Origin: Myxococcales bacterium
Lineage (GTDB): Bacteria; Myxococcota; Myxococcia; Myxococcales; Myxococcaceae
DNA: 21,741 bases
Assembly: GCA_003153055.1 (NCBI GenBank)
Contig: PMBV01000441.1
Location: 1-21,741 of the forward strand
Direction of reading: 5' to 3'
Shown piece by piece: positions 21,717 to 21,741 of the stretch. The notes beneath the pieces were generated by a model. The model made no database searches, was not told the DNA's origin, and saw only the letters and a program-made list of their open reading frames with translations. Positions within the stretch are counted from its first letter, which is position 1. Each line of letters opens with the position of its first letter. The position numbers and the translations under genes are program-made.

Positions 21717-21741
21717 GCGTTCGGGTGCGCGTTCGGGTGCG
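21717..21741. repeat. Start of a 12-bp tandem repeat at the window edge
   Basis: GCGTTCGGGTGC occurs twice head to tail (21717-21728 and 21729-21740), and the next base fits a third copy beyond the window. It directly follows the 20-bp array but has a different unit. Its full extent is unknown. Confidence 0.6.

Noticed and set aside
1..21741. tRNA, rRNA, insertion sequence or phage genes
   Set aside because: No T-loop-like GGTTCRA motifs in a cloverleaf context, rRNA segments, transposase, integrase or terminal inverted repeats were recognised on either strand.

Overview
The window is very GC-rich, with G/C-dominated third codon positions and short intergenic gaps. Its gene content points to a member of the Myxococcota (Deltaproteobacteria sensu lato): an NtrC-type sigma-54 activator, a lipoprotein OmpA/Pal protein with cysteine-rich repeats, a Gly-Ser-linker lipoprotein glycosidase, an HDOD protein, and a RapA/RecQ/RadC set. 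This assignment is an inference from gene content and composition; no rRNA, tRNA or other phylogenetic marker is present.

Layout. 1-2875 (minus strand): a truncated GH2 glycosidase lipoprotein, preceded by an Rsm22-type methyltransferase. 2958-5582 (plus): a three-gene ABC-2 exporter operon (ATPase, permease, permease) closed by a strong stem-loop. 5662-8085 (plus): a tandem-ACT protein, an HDOD signalling protein and exodeoxyribonuclease III. 8159-10116 (plus): two overlapping SPFH/band-7 membrane protein genes. 10181-12435 (plus): a small zinc-ribbon ORF, a divergent carbamate kinase-like gene, and a translationally coupled pair of a 57-residue lipoprotein and a ferritin-like protein. 12442-13923 (minus): a sigma-54 response regulator, divergent from a Pal-like lipoprotein (14036-14788, plus). 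14797-17575 (minus): recQ, preceded by a RadC-family gene 22 bp upstream, probably one operon. 17810-18388 (plus): a secreted, aromatic-rich putative outer-membrane protein. 18437-21472 (plus): RapA-type Swi2/Snf2 ATPase. 21491 to the window end: a tandem array of a 20-bp unit, then the start of a 12-bp repeat.

I do not see a phage, transposon, CRISPR array or defence island; most genes are housekeeping or conserved accessory functions. The most interesting pattern is regulatory. Near-consensus sigma-54 (-24/-12) elements lie directly upstream of the carbamate kinase-like gene and of radC-recQ. A slightly weaker one lies upstream of the sigma-54 activator gene itself. This suggests, without proving, a local RpoN circuit. 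Other points of interest are the carbamate kinase homologue with eroded substrate and ATP motifs, the lipoprotein/ferritin-like pair, and the 20-bp array behind rapA. All calls come from reading the sequence; no database search, alignment or profile scan was run.
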